A DNA stretch of 64,000 bases from Hermatobates lingyangjiaoensis (GCA_026182355.1 JAPFBL010001928.1:4597001-4661000), one strand, 5' to 3'. Numbered from the stretch's first letter, positions 10,141 to 22,792 are shown. The notes: generated from the sequence alone by a model not told the origin. Program-made: numbers and translations.

Positions 10141-10570
10141 AAAATTCACAGCATAAACCAATGCAGACTGTGGGGAGCTACACGGCGCCACTATGGACCA
10201 AATGCATCGAAATGATAGCATGTTCCTTAAATCAATAAATCAGCTGATATCCTGATAATAGAGCTTTGTCATTTACGAGTGATGTACAGTTTGTGTATCG
10301 CTACCCAAGAACAGGGCTAAGGGAGGAAATCTGCATATTGAACCCAACAGTCAAAAAGGAGAGTATCAGTATAGAGTACATACTCTAGAAGAGTACTAAA
10401 GTGTCTGTATGTGAGTTCCAAGAAGGAAGTAAACCGAGATAAAGCAGAGCCAGCGACATGACAACAGTGATAAACACAGTCTAATAAAGATATTAGTCCC
10501 CTTTAACATTTCTATGTATAACAACTTACAATTTTAATGTTGAACATTATTAATAATGAATACCACTTAC
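10141..10570. other. b561 intron 1, distal part
   Basis: No feature recognised between the GC-richer block and the exon. Confidence 0.4.
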
Positions 10571-10774
10571 CATTTCCAAAAAGGTATGTAAAGCCGATGA
10601 ACATCAAGATTGGATGTAGATTGAAGAGTTGTTTAGGTTTTGAAAAACTTATGCCATCTCGAAAGTTGTAGATTAAATAGAAGAGGAGTATAACTGATGT
10701 CACTCCGAATAGCTGAGTCATCCAAAAACAGAAATAGAAACTGTTGACAGCATGCTTGGTGATATCTCTTAGAT
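10571..10774 (-). CDS. cytochrome b561, first recognised exon
   Basis: Member of the cytochrome b561 family: six-helix, di-haem membrane proteins that carry electrons from ascorbate across vesicle or plasma membranes. This exon encodes LRDITKHAVNSFYFCFWMTQ, then helix 1 (LFGVTSVILLFYLIYNFRDG), then ISFSKPKQLFNLHPILMFIG and FTYLFGN. NLHP supplies the first haem ligand. Numbering the joined protein from this exon, the ligands fall at His53, 87, 120 and 160, spaced as in vertebrate CYB561 (usual length ~250; here 227). Donor is G|GTAAG at 10571/10570. The acceptor TTGCAG before 10774 is the likeliest 5' limit. No in-frame ATG occurs upstream, so a further 5' exon with the start codon is missing. 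The gene runs leftwards through 5846-6048, 4076-4236 and 1183-1300. Confidence 0.9.
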
Positions 10775-11217
10775 CTGCAACATCATGTAATTCATTATAA
10801 ATGCTCAATCTCTTACTATACTAATGATATAAATTGTGCCGAAAAATAAAAAGAGAAAAAAACATAAAAACATTTTAAGGCAACCTCAGTTTGGATGACT
10901 AGTCAAAAGTTACTCATAACCCTATTACGAGTCGGCACAAGAATCTGTTCCATTGTCACTTCGCAACCTGTATTATTCATTCATATAGCGAAGGCGGACT
11001 ACCCAAACAATATATTGTCGTTTATTAAAAATAATAACCTTTATTCCCTCATTTATAAACTAGAAAATTTTAGATACAAAAATACCATGCAAGTATTTTT
11101 AGATTTAGAATTACGAGTAAGTACTTGATCAGTATATCTTAAAATGGGGTTTTGAACTGAAGCGGGTTTTTGATTATATACATGCATATTGTTAGTGCCA
11201 TAGAGGTTAGTAAATAA
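10775..11217. other. upstream of the recognised b561 exons
   Basis: The missing initiator exon is expected somewhere to the right on the minus strand but was not recognised. No other feature seen. Confidence 0.35.
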
Positions 11218-11510
11218 GATACTATTATCAACCGTCATACCTCGTCTATCGCTGGTGAAGTCGCCCGATCGGTTTCGCTGCATCATCTATTGGACTAATG
11301 TAACCTTCCAAAATCACGGATATAAATAAAATAAAATAAAACTGTTAGGTAGGAAATTTAGGCATATATATTGGCACCATTGAGTTAAAATAGGTATTTA
11401 TATCCTTGATTTTGGAAGGTTACATTGGTCTCATTGATGATGCAGTCATTACGAAACCGGTCGGGCGACTTCACCAGCGATAGACGAGGTATGACGGTTG
11501 ATAATAATAT
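11218..11510. repeat. PLE-derived inverted repeat (ACCGGT family)
   Basis: Arms at about 11218-11320 and 11400-11508 are inverted copies (outer parts TATCAACCGTCATACCTCGT and its complement; inner parts ATGTAACCTTCCAAAATCA and its complement). The right arm reads TTGATGA...CGAAACCGGTCGGGCG: a hammerhead-like core with C3 changed, then palindrome ACCGGT and C. The same motif occurs at 34886-35085. Confidence 0.8.
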
Positions 11511-12279
11511 CTTTTTGATTATAGTTATTTACGTTGTATGCAGGGAGACAGACTGCATACTGCAGGAGGGGCTCTTTAAAAGGTTAAATTATTTTATTAT
11601 ACATTTTTAACAAGATATAGCCAACATTAACTTTGCTTTTTGAATTATTTGTAGTAGGTATATTGAGATAAGTTTTACTTATTACTTTTTAATAGATTAT
11701 TACTTAGTCAATACTGCAGAGGAGAAGGAAAACATATATTTACTTACTCGTTAGTAGGTACATGATGAATTGAGTCTTGCACCAGAGGTTAAGGTGACTG
11801 AAGTTTGGTTAAGTGGGAAATATTAATTAAATACTGCTATCGTATACACCATACTCCCACTCTACTTGAAGTCAATTGCTATTGTCTGAATGTTTGAATA
11901 AAAAAAAAGGAAATATTTTATTAATAAGCAATCGAAGTGATTATCTATTTCATTAAACATTACATGCCTTGTCTTTCAGTTAAATTAAACGGTAGAAGAC
12001 GTGAGTGCATAGCTTCATCAGTTCAAGGGTTTGCAGTGAACCCATTGAACTGATATTTGGGTCACCTTCATAACTACAATTAAATTATAACAACTGTTAT
12101 AAGAAAAAAAAAACTATAACAATATGGATTCATGAGATAATCGTTTTGCTGTATAAATTTCTAAAGAAATTATTGATAATTGATGTATGAGAGTTTTTAT
12201 ATTTTTTATCTACATATATTCTATGTAGAATACACAGAATACTCAGGGTATTTTACAAATATTCTGAGATGATATTCCA
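11511..12279. other. intergenic, nothing recognised
   Basis: AT-rich, no coding or repeat pattern identified. Confidence 0.4.
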
Positions 12280-12670
12280 ATATATTATTAGAAATTATAG
12301 AGTAGTAGAAAATATCATTATTAGTACAGTGTTAAATAAGTGATTCGTATATACCTGTTTGATTCATAAACATGCACCTTGACCTTTAGGCCAATAACAT
12401 GACAGCCTCGTATATACCTGTTTGATTCATAAACATGAACCCTGACCTTTCGGCCAATAACAAGACAGCCTCGTATATACCACATTAGCCGTCTGTCCAT
12501 CATATGCATGGAAGAACAGAGAAGACCTCTGACTCTTGGTCAAGCAACATACAGTTGACCATATGAGAAACGCTATCCGAAGATAGAGTTTGCCTTTGCG
12601 ACTTATTTACCGTTATTGGGAAACAAGCGCTGGCTGGAAATTACAACTATTTGAATTGAAAGGGATAGTT
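12280..12670 (-). mobile_element. Helitron fragment, third copy
   Basis: Shares ordered blocks with the Helitron at 60231-61605: AAATTATAGAGTAGTAGAAA, CATTATTAGTACAGTGTTAA, then GTCTGTCC...ATGGAAGAACA, ACAGTTGACCAT and CCTTTGCGACTTA. Orientation equals that copy (minus). Neither terminus is preserved. It holds a private 67-bp tandem duplication (12346-12479). Confidence 0.75.
12346..12479. repeat. 67-bp tandem duplication
   Basis: Two adjacent copies beginning CGTATATACCTGTTTGATTC, with GACCTTTAGGCCAATAACAT versus GACCTTTCGGCCAATAACAA, lie inside the Helitron fragment. A third partial start (CGTATATACC) follows. Confidence 0.85.
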
Positions 12671-12929
12671 GCTCGGAATCAATAGTATACGTGATTTTAT
12701 CACAGACTCCCAAAAAATTAAACGAAAAATATACTAAAAAAAAAAATAACTTTTAAAGAGTATGAGTTGAATAACCTTATGTTGAAATTACATTCCCGGA
12801 AATGGGTGCTGTGGTACATTTTATGTGTTCGCAAAATGTTGATTTTACACTTTTAACGATAAACTATGAAAGAATGAAATTTTTTCAAAAGGGTTAGATA
12901 AAATTGTACACTTTTTATAGTATGCTATA

Positions 12930-13330
12930 CATTTTTTTTTTTATAAAATTCCAGTTGTATCTTTTAAAAGATATAAAGTAATTAAATATAAATAATATCT
13001 TTAATACGAATAAAATGAAAAATGATATCTTTTAAACACGTTTTGTACCACCACGATTTATAATACTTGAAACCGTAAACTTTAAATAACTGTGTACATT
13101 TCATATTTGATATAAATCAAACACGTTTTTATATGTGTACGTGTATATTTCATATATGTATTGTCACATGATAGTACACATGAATACCTATATATATTAA
13201 TATTTATTACATACATTACATGCAATCACTATTTATATTACATGAGACAGTAACTTTAGAATACCTTTTTATGTATAAAATTTAATATCTTTTTTTCAAA
13301 GTTCTACATTTGTAATATTTACCAGTTCTG
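12930..13330. repeat. old degenerate tandem repeat, left block
   Basis: Recurring degraded phrases of the type 'tttatgatacttgaaacagt...acttgaaat..atatttaatatatgatatcttttaaacac' appear with an irregular spacing of about 100-130 bases. The same phrases continue at 15370-16290. Sequence between the blocks seems to be later insertions. Confidence 0.5.
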
Positions 13331-13355
13331 AGGCAGAACATTTGGAATAATTATA

Positions 13356-13444
13356 TAGGTGTGTTATCTAATCGGGATTCGGTTAAATTTTCTAGGTTTA
13401 AAAATCAAACTATCATTCCCGATTAGATGACAGTTCACACCTAT
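13356..13444. repeat. short inverted repeat
   Basis: AGGTGTG-TTATCTAATCGGGA at the left is mirrored by TCCCGATTAGATGACAGTT-CACACCT at the right, with a ~40-base centre. It could be a tiny foldback element; no target duplication found. Confidence 0.65.
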
Positions 13445-13454
13445 TCTATCAAAT

Positions 13455-14456
13455 GGTCGATTTATTATTGAATCTGTTATATATATAATTATATATAGCT
13501 AACTATATTACATTATAGTTATTGTTGTATTCTTAAAAAGAAATCCATCACAAAAGTGCCGCGTAGTTTTAGAAAAGCCCTAGGCAGCGGGGTGTTCTTT
13601 AAAATCTTCAATGACGATTGTTTCCCATTCTTTAAGATGGTTATTTTAATAGCAGGAAGGGCTTTATCAAATTAGATAGCTGAAAAGCTAGATTTGACAT
13701 CACAGTAATTCTTAACTAACTGATTAGTTGTGTTAAGGGCCTGATGAAGGTTAACTCGAACGATAACAAACTTACTCATATCTGTTTTTTTATTATAAAC
13801 ATTGTCCTTTCGTACTTTCTTCCAAGGAAAATTTTATTAAAAGCATTGTAAATCTTTCAGGAAAGGTTTTTTTCTTTTGAAATTTAAACAAGTTAACATA
13901 TTTTTTCCTAGCATACTCCAGAATCCAGTGGTTAAGTGAGTTATATTAGCAGTTAGGATTTGGCTGCATACACCTTTTTGCAACATGCCCCAAAAACGCA
14001 AGCAGCGGAACTATTGACTAGTTTTTTTATTAGCACTTACATTGTTGCCAATCATTTTAACCTATTTTATAACTTTATTGTATTCCTGTCTCTCACTTGA
14101 ACACACAATAGACATATTCGTGCTGGATCCGTTTGGGATTTTAAAAAGAAGTGCAATATTGCCTTCTAATATTGGCCAAGACAATATATGCCCAAGACTT
14201 CCAATATTTCTCATTAGTTAATTGGTAACTTCTGCGAAAGAGGTGAGACTGTGATCGATTGGATTTGAATTCTAAGTTTTAGTGGGCAATCAATCTTTTC
14301 GTCTAATTTTTAATCAGCATGACTCAAGTTTTTTTTTTTAGCTTAGTGGCACCTTCAGCTGTATCTTTAATGATAACAGCTTTATTAATATTTTTAATTT
14401 TCCTTATTGAATTAATTCTAATACTTAATTGAACAAGTATCATTTTATTTTTAACC
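13455..14456. other. probable degraded PLE region, left of hAT
   Basis: Around 13740 GGCCTGATGAAGGTTAACTC resembles a hammerhead-type PLE 3' end. A sister phrase (GGCCTGATGAAGAGTATTAG) lies at about 15016. No readable frame; the assignment is tentative. The hAT element at 14465-14915 is inserted into this block. Confidence 0.35.
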
Positions 14457-14464
14457 ATCTAGTC

Positions 14465-14915
14465 CAGTGTTTCCCAAACTTTTTCGATTGACCTCCCCCT
14501 TGGGTCCATAAACCTATAACTCAACACCCTTGAATAATAATCAGATTCCTAGACTAAATAACCAAATGAGTAACATTTTAATAATTAAATTAAAATAATT
14601 ACTAATCGAATATTTATTTAGAATCCAATAGATGTATTGTTTCATAGCATATTTATGCAAAATAATTAATACACAATAAAATAAACTTAGGTGAAAATAT
14701 ACTTTTAACATAAAAATGAATTATCAAAACAAATAATTTTAAGAAACTGTTTCCTAGAAGTTTACATGTCGTGTTTTCACTTAAATTAAGAAATTATATT
14801 GCATGAACAATTTCAATTTATGGAAATAGAATCCCCGCTCTTTTTATCATTACCGCCCCCCGATATCAAATCACCGCCCCCAGGGGGGCGGTACCGCCCA
14901 CTTTGGGAAACACTG
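14465..14915. mobile_element. non-autonomous hAT element (451 bp) with perfect TSD
   Basis: The ends are CAGTGTTTCCCAAACTTTTT and, inverted, CAGTGTTTCCCAAAGTGGGC: a 14-bp terminal inverted repeat of hAT type. The element is flanked by the exact 8-bp duplication ATCTAGTC (14457-14464 and 14916-14923). No transposase frame inside. This is the best-defined DNA transposon in the window. Confidence 0.95.
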
Positions 14916-14923
14916 ATCTAGTC

Positions 14924-15369
14924 GAAGGCAGTGAGCTGTGGGCCCTCCTTACGAGATATATGACCATATTTGCCCTGGGAACTAAGTTGATATATTTTAA
15001 AACATTGATCGTTGGCCTGATGAAGAGTATTAGGACTAGAGTCGGCCACCACACTAGAGTTATTCATTCTTCTCGAGCTATTCTTTTTCCTATTTCTTTT
15101 CTTCTTTTTCCAATCATAGAACAATCTCCAAAAACCGCTTTCCAATTCTCTGGGGGGATCTTCCTTACCAGCGGGCACAAATTAAACTGTTTAGGGGACC
15201 TCACAGCTTCATTAAAGGTAAGCTTCCCCAGTTTTTTCGCATTACTCCTGACTAATTGACTTGATCCAGATACGTCGTTATTGACGGGCTTGTCTTTAGA
15301 AACTTTATTTCCTATTTTACTTCCTCCTCTAACGTTTATGTCATTTGGGATAATCCCCTAGAAATAACG
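14924..15369. other. continuation of the block disrupted by the hAT element
   Basis: GC is slightly raised. The plus frame 14903-15259 and the minus frame 14918-15178 have no recognisable family and look incidental. See 13455-14456. Confidence 0.35.
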
Positions 15370-16290
15370 GTATAACTTTAACATGTGATACCTTTTAAGC
15401 TCGTTTTTACCATTTTTATTTATCATATTTGAAACAGTGAACTTGTGATACGGATGTATATTCATTAAACGAAATCTACAAATCATGTTTTATACCTCCA
15501 CCATGTATGATTTTTGAGATAGGAAAATTGAGATAAAGATATATAAAATTTTAAAATACAAGTTATATAATAATATTTTGTCTATGATATTTCTGATAGT
15601 ACACTTGAAAAAAAGTTGTATATATTGTAATATGACATCATGTGATATCATATTGTACCACAATCATTTATGATATTCCACACAGTACCCTTGAAAAAAT
15701 GCAACAAATTTATTATATCTTTTAAGCAAATGACATTAATAATGTCATATATTTAAGCTCGTTACATACTTTTAGTGTTTATATCAAGAGACAGTAAGTT
15801 TGAAACAACATGACATATTTTAAACATATTATATCTTTACTTTATATCGAATGATTAGTATAATTGAAATGACTGTATATGATATTTAATATATGATATC
15901 TTAAAACACATTTTCTACATCCACCGTATATGATATTTGCGATAGTACTTGAAATAACCAGATGCAGTTTTTCGATGACATCTTCTAACATTATTATATC
16001 ATCACCATTGTGATGCTTGAGCTAGTACACTTGAAATTCTTAATATATTTAATATATGACATGTTTTACACTCTTTCCGTTTATGATACTTGAGACTGTC
16101 CACTTGAAATAATATGGTATATTTAATAAATGCCATTCTTATATATGTTTCATATCTCTACTGCTTTTATTACATGAACGAGCACATATGAAAGAAAAGT
16201 ATGTTTTTAATATTTAAAATCTTTTAAACATCTTTTATATCATCATATTTATGGTATTTGAACTTGAGGCATTGAACTTGAAATAACTAT
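15370..16290. repeat. old degenerate tandem repeat, right block
   Basis: About eight diverged units with recurring 'tatgatatttgagatagtacacttgaaataa...atattt(a)atatatgatatcttttaaacac' phrases. It continues the block at 12930-13330. Divergence is high, suggesting an old satellite or minisatellite. Confidence 0.55.
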
Positions 16291-16299
16291 ATATATATA

Positions 16300-16414
16300 C
16301 ATAAACTAGAATTTTCAAAAGAACACATAGAAAAGAAATCACTGAACTCACTACTATATTTCGATGTCCTCGTCGTCAGGAATAGATGTGAATCGCTCCA
16401 AAGGCTGATAACGA

Positions 16415-16452
<38 letters not shown>
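16300..16452 (-). mobile_element. PLE 3'-end fragment and (TA)n
   Basis: On the minus strand CTGACGA (16373-16379) is followed by C, a short stem II (GAGGACATC), GAA (16360-16362) and palindrome ATAT, then AG. The fragment is followed by about 18 TA units (16417-16452). Confidence 0.6.
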
Positions 16453-16455
<3 letters not shown>

Positions 16456-16720
16456 ATTTCACATAAACACGTGAAATAACAATCAATGATCAAACCACAA
16501 TAAGAAAATGGGAAAACAAGACTAAGATCTTTCAATTGGTAAAAAGAGACTTCACATCGAAACTGATTAATCTATTATTTTTGTTCATGTTGACGCTTTT
16601 TAATTTTCTAATTAAATCAACATCAGTTGGGTTTTTGACTCTGACAAAGACTGCTTGTTACGGTTGAAAGATCTTAGTTTTGTTTTCCCATTTTCTTATT
16701 ATGGTTTTATCATATATATA
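16453..16720. mobile_element. PLE-derived inverted repeat (AGATCT family)
   Basis: The left arm (minus sense) and right arm share the 3'-terminal sequence seen at 59.9 kb: GAAAGATCTTAGT, TTGTTTTCCCATTT and TCTTATT.TGGTTT. The right-arm core reads CTGACAA (16640-16646) instead of CTGACGA, so its fold is damaged. Bordered by (TA)n on both sides. Confidence 0.8.
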
Positions 16721-16724
16721 TATA

Positions 16725-16980
16725 AACCAATTAAAAAGAAGATAGCACACAGATTGACACAGGAATAACTAACTTCTATTATATTTGGACCATCGTCGTC
16801 ATCAGGAGGCGAAGAGACCCGCAGGAAAGCAGAGCGGCGACTCATACGACTTCCTGACTCATCCCGGCTTCCTGCGGGACTCTTCGCCTCCTGATGAGAC
16901 TATGGTCGAAATATAATAGGAGTGAGTTATTCCTGTGTCTATCTATCAGCTTTGGATTTTAGTTTCTTTATTCAACTTCA
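16725..16980. mobile_element. PLE-derived inverted repeat (ATAT family)
   Basis: Arms of about 100 bp mirror each other (left CACAGGAATAACT...GTCGTCATCAGGAGGCGAAG; right CTTCGCCTCCTGATGA...AGTTATTCCTGTG). It relates to 8498-8646 and 42886-43057. The right arm holds a complete hammerhead-like core at 16883-16925. Confidence 0.85.
16883..16925 (+). ncRNA. hammerhead-ribozyme-like motif, ATAT family
   Basis: CTGATGA (16891-16897) is followed by stem II GAC/GTC with loop TATG (16898-16907), then GAA (16908-16910), palindrome ATAT (16911-16914) and A16915 as the predicted cleavage base. CTC before the core can pair with GAG downstream. The other arm has CCAAA instead of CGAAA, so only this arm is intact. 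Confidence 0.6.
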
Positions 16981-16989
16981 AAATTCTCC

Positions 16990-17660
16990 GTAAATAGTTA
17001 TTTTTCACATATATTGGTTACATCTATTGTTTGGCTAAAACCTTCATCCTTTTCAAGGCGATTGCCGTATCTATTCAGCTAGAATACAGTCAAAAGTTTC
17101 TGCAACTAACAGTCTGCATTCTTTGTATGATTTTAATTGCAACCGCATTAGTAGTAACTATGAATTCAAATTGTCGTTAGATATTCTGCATTCTTTTATG
17201 AATCCTTCATTTGAAAGTATAGTATTTTCTAATGAATGTTAAGTTTACTTGGAATGAGTTTTTCAAAACTAAATTTGGTACTAAATTCACTGGCCAATTT
17301 TCCTACATTCCGTTTTTCCAAGTACCCACATAAGAATTAAGATATTTTCACTGGTTTTGGTAACCATAATTAATATTGGCTCTTCAATACACCATAATGG
17401 TGCTTTTTTCTTCAAATCGAAATGATTTCAATACAGGTAATCTTTTGATGTCGCTTATATGATGTATAATTGCACTAAATATTCTTCGCTTTTGAAGAAA
17501 ATGGAAACAAAGTTTCTAATTAATAAAAATATATGCTCCTAATAATTCAATGGATATCAAGGAAGTCATATCAACAGTTCTTTCCATATCGAAGATTTTC
17601 AGTGTAATTTGAAAGTTCAGTAATGGAAAATGAATCAATTCATATCTTATGAAGATACTT
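16990..17660. other. intergenic, nothing recognised
   Basis: No credible frame, repeat or RNA gene identified. Confidence 0.4.
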
Positions 17661-17665
17661 CTTAT

Positions 17666-18510
17666 CAGTGATGGAATTCAGCCGGTTCGCGAACCGGTGC
17701 TTAAAATATTATGAGTTCTGCGAACCGGTTGTTAAAATTACGTAAACCCCTATTCTGCCCACTATCAAACTCCACAAGTGTCGCGTGACTCACGCAACTT
17801 GTGCAAGTATGACAACGTAATTTGCCCTTGTATATAGCCTTTATATAACTAAACAATTTAGTTTCGTTTGCGTAACTGTTACAGTGCTCAAACTGCTCAT
17901 GAAAATGCAGATGTTGAGTCTACATTAGGCCTAGTTTTAACTTTTAGTTTTGAATCAAATATTGAATGTTTTTGGATCTAATTTCCTGAAATCGCCAGAT
18001 TAAAGTAAGTGTTTGTTTAGATAAATAATTCAGGGATGGCTGGCTGTCTTTGCAACAAAAATTTTCTGAAGGACCTAGATTTCATGATTGATATTTTGAA
18101 TGAAATGTTATTGCTCAGTAATGCCCTCCAAGCAAGAGGCACAACTTTGTTCAGAGGAGTAAACCTCATAAAGAGGTCTATTTGGGACATTTGAACATAT
18201 AGGGACATTTGAAAAAGAAATTGATGAGAGGGTTGCTTCGGACGCATTCAAAGAGATCCAGTTTACTGAAAACCATAGATTTGTTGGCCTATCTCGTCAA
18301 AAGCTACTGGAAGCAATAATAGAAAATATGAAAAAAAAGACTGATCGCTGGTGATCATGTTAAAGCAACGAGCAATGAGCAGGAAAACTTCCTTGAGCTA
18401 TTTAACTCACCGAACTCATAATATTTTAACCACCGGTTCGCACGAACCGGTGCGAAAACACGATTTGTTTTCATAGAACCTGTTCTTAACAAATTTGAAT
18501 CCCACTACTG
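17666..18510 (+). mobile_element. hAT-like element with degraded transposase
   Basis: The ends CAGTGATGGAATTCAGCCGG and, inverted, CAGTAGTGGGATTCAAATTT form an imperfect TIR. Both subterminal regions contain GGTTCGCGAACCGG/GGTTCGCACGAACCGG palindromes. A plus-strand relic at about 18059-18180 reads LKDLDFMIDILNEMLLLSNA, then LQARGTTLFRGVNLIKRSIW, similar to the transposases domesticated as KIAA1586-like proteins. No 8-bp duplication could be paired, so the boundaries are probable only. Confidence 0.65.
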
Positions 18511-21500
18511 ATATAAATTCTTGGACGTAATTAATATATTTTAAAATTAAATTATAGCTGTTATTTATAATCTCTTATTATTTTTTGAATCAACTGGGCT
18601 ATCAAGTTATATAACCTGAAAAGTCATTTATTCAACAATTTAAAAAGGAAAAATTTTAAAAATATAATTTGCCTCTTGAATAAAACAGCTGAAGATTGTT
18701 AGCATATTTGAAATAGTATGAGACATTTTATTTGCTCTCATAATAAAGTAAGTCGTAATTGTTAAGTTATAGTGGGGGGTAGGTTTGTCAGAAGAGTGCA
18801 AGCGAACTTTTGGACTCTCTGGTAATAGTAGGTGCCTGTCTTAACCAGTCGTGCCGTGTCGCTTTGCCAGACCGACAAACGTTAAACAGCTTCTCAGAAA
18901 ATAAAGGTAATGTCTATTTATTTCTTTAAAGATAGTGTCATTTGATATTATATTTCATTACTATTGTTTACAAATACTTTAAGATGTATTCTAAGCAGTA
19001 TTTTATCCATTATAACTGTATTGACAGTTAAAATGGAAGTTATTATACTACTTCTTTGTTCTGCCATTATCAAAAGAAGTGTTAGTTCATACAGATTTTT
19101 AAATTAAATTCTACAAATGTAATCTGATATCTAATTTCTTTACAATAGTTAAATAAAATTGATAATTATTATGAAATTGAGAATACATAAGTAAATTTAT
19201 TAGTCCAATTGTTTTATATAATTTTACTAAGCAATTATGATACTTTTCAACTACTCGCTATTTAGAGAGTCACTATTAATTATTATAATTTATAATATTT
19301 TGCAAAAGGAGTCTGCAGTTTCATATAGGGAGACGTACAGTTTGTCTTACTCGACTTCATTTGGAGCAAGGTGTTCTCAGACTTGGCCTTTGCATCCCTC
19401 CGCCATTTCTACAGAGTCATTCCCCCCTCCCTTTTCTTCATCATTTTATCATTAAGGTATTTAGTTTTTTTCTTTATATACATATCTCTATATATAAAGT
19501 TCGTGAGCTTGTTTGTTCACCCATTTTCCGTGGAGATAGAAACCTGAAGTTAAATATATATTATCTATTACCTGAATAATGACGTTAAATAAAAGAAAAT
19601 TATCACTATATTCCCAAAATTGGAGCCAAGGTAGCAAATGTCTTCCGTGCTCGCTGATGACAGTAGTGCAAATGTATTATAAATAAATGCAACAAATATA
19701 TAATAAACTACTACATTAGAGGTTAAAAATGAATAATTTTAGAAACAAACTTGAACACAAATGTCAGATAAAATACGAACGTTCTGAAGTAATATTATTC
19801 CTTTTATTAATTTTATTTTATGTTAGGTAAATAAATTGAATATTTGAATTGAAGTTTTGTTTGTTTTAAATATATTTCATTGTATTTATAACCTGAATGG
19901 ATGTTTTATTTATTTATATGATAAAATAAATGATTTTCACAGAATACTCTTGTATGGTTGACATGGGGGGACGACAGTGAAATTACAATCGCTGCTATTA
20001 TTAACAATAATGTTATTATTATTATAACGATTTCTTTATAATTATAAATGAAATAAATATAATCGAACTACATTATTTATCCATGAGTTGTTAATCAGTT
20101 AGTTTACGTTATTTAAACATTATCTAGGCTTAGTAGTAATTTTGTTTATCCAATATAGTAAAAGTTAAAGAAACCACTATCGAGTTAAAGGAAGAATTAT
20201 CGAGTATTTAAGATATTAATTTGGAATACAGGCGGAGGAACAGCGCAAAGTTCAGTAAGCTGAAGTATATTTTAACAAACAAGAACATTGGTGTATTCAT
20301 TAACTGTGCAATCTGTTACAGTGTGGTATTTATTCATATTGGGAAAGTATTATGTATCCACAAAAAAAGTTTATTATAAAAAAACTAACAACTCATTTCG
20401 AACACTTTACGTTTTTCTTCAGGTTACATCTAAAAGATTTATCCATATATTATCTTCAGAACCATCGGGGTGAATTAATTAAAATTGAATACAATATCTG
20501 ACTGTTGAATATCTAACACTATTAGTGATAACTTGGGAATATGGCTTAATTAAACCTTAACTTTAAACAGCATACAGAAACTACTACTGGAAGGCTACTG
20601 GATTTTGATTTTATTTTTGGGTATAATTTCATGACTTCCTGGCAAACACTGTGACTTGTATGGTAACTACAAACGTTCAAAATCGACCATAAGTCAATAT
20701 TTATGGCATTGTTAGTTTCATGATAATCCCAAAGTTTAAGAATTCTAGAATTGTTGACGAGAAAAAATATGTTCTCTAGAAAAATTTTTTTTTTAAAAAA
20801 AATGACATTCTCTCATTATGCAATATTGTTTCGAAACAATAGGGTATTTTGAAACACCAATTTCTTTGTTAAATATGAATGAATATATGATCCATCAAAC
20901 TGTGTGCCTGTAGCGAGCCCACAAACTCAATAGACACATATCAACCTACCTATCCTAGGGTGGGTTGATATGTTTCTAAGAAACATCAGAAAAGATTAGG
21001 AACCTCAAAACAAGTAAATCAAAATCCGTCAAAATCAGTACGACTTTTTTTGTTGATTTCTATATTTAACTTATAGTAAAGTACAATCAACTTTAAGAAA
21101 TGGATGAGCAGTAAAAAGAAGCATTTTCATATTTGTTGTTTATTTAACAAACATGTATACAGAAATTAACATAATTTTGCCTAAAAAACTATAGCACATT
21201 TTTACTATTGAAATATTCTACTTGGTAAAAGTGTAATAGGCAAAGAATGACTATATAAATAACAACATAAAAGGCTAATAATACATAATTAAATCAAAAA
21301 TGTACAAAAATATTTCCAGACGACATTTTACATTTATCGCCTTAATCTTAAGATGTACGAACATGGACCTACCAGTAAAACAGGTTTACTTTCTTACAAA
21401 ACATTTCAAACAGCCAAATTTATAATCTTTTATTCTTATATCACATTCCAACAAATATCACATCATAATGTAAACAATTGTTTGTGAATTATTTAAACTA

Positions 21501-22792
21501 CCATCTAAATAGTCTAGCAGTAAAGAGTGTCAATTAGTCAAGTATCTTTCTCCCTAACTTCAATCTATGTCTTAGATCCCTATTTTTCTCTATGTGTATC
21601 TAAAGAAATTAATACAGTTTATAAAAAAATGAAAGAATCTTTTTGTCTTATTTGACTGTTATATCAGTTTTAAAATTAAAGATAATGTAAAAACTGAAAA
21701 AAAAAATCGTGCAACACAAGAATTTTGAGTAAAATTAATTTCTAAAGAAAATATGAAATGCGAAAAAAAATGTGATTCAAAGATTCTGTTTTAAAACTTA
21801 GGTAATCAGATAATAGTATCTAAGTGAAATTTATTTTTAAATGAAAGATAATTGGGAAATGAAATACATTATTCGAGTATTAACTTGGTTGAATATTTCC
21901 ATTGAACTATCTGCACGACTTAAAAAAGAAAAAACAAAAATTCTCAACTCCAGCTATTCTACACAAAGCGAGGATACTTCTTTTTCTGTTAAATTACATA
22001 TCAGCATTGTTTACACAAAAAGTTGATTTTTTTACAGAATTAAAACTTCTTATATAACATTATTGATTTAAATGATTAAATACATTTAATACTTGTTGAT
22101 AATAATTATTATGAAGTTCAGTGTATTCAAACCATTATTCAGAACTAAAACCTTAATAAACGTGTTTTTCTGTTACTTATAATTCAAGTTTTTAACCATT
22201 TATATAATATAGTTAGATCTCCCTAGAAGATCTCGAATATTAAGATCTCCCGTAATATTTTTTAAACATCATGTCTACAAGTTTGTTGATTAAAACAATC
22301 TGAATTCCAAAACTTAATGTTTTTTTATTTGTCCAATAATATAATAAAAAAAAAAATAATATTTTGAAAATTAAAAGATATTATATAATTTCATTTAGTT
22401 TTCTATTTTATTAATATCATTGTCTTTTTTCTTTGGTAGTCATACTCACAATGAAAACTGTTTACTAATGAGGAATGAAATGTTTATCAATGAACATGAT
22501 AGTAATACAGGAATTATACTATTATTTACTGAATCCAAACAAAAAATTATTTTAAAAATGATTAAGTCTAGCAGATGCTTTTAAATTAGGAATCATTTAA
22601 GTAGGATTTGAGATTCAAAAGAATTAACAGCGAACTTAATCAGAAACATGTCATATAAGAAACAAAAAACGTAATAGGGGAAGAAGGATTTTAGTATAGC
22701 CGAGTAATTACGTGACATGATCTATCAAAATAAGAATTATTTAAATCCAATTTCTAACGTAGTGCAATCAGTTATTATGTGGTATTTACTCA
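18511..22792. other. AT-rich intergenic stretch
   Basis: No gene recognised. A slightly GC-richer patch lies at 18770-18900. A degraded hammerhead-like PLE end (minus-strand CTGAAGA, then GTGTTCGAAATGAG) lies at about 20378-20424. The short frames at 19237-19579, 20288-20473 and 21841-22026 show no family similarity. Confidence 0.45.

Noticed and set aside
14903..15259. 118-residue plus frame
   Set aside because: Begins inside the hAT terminal inverted repeat and has no recognised similarity.
18017..18247. 76-residue minus frame
   Set aside because: Antisense shadow of the plus-strand hAT transposase relic.
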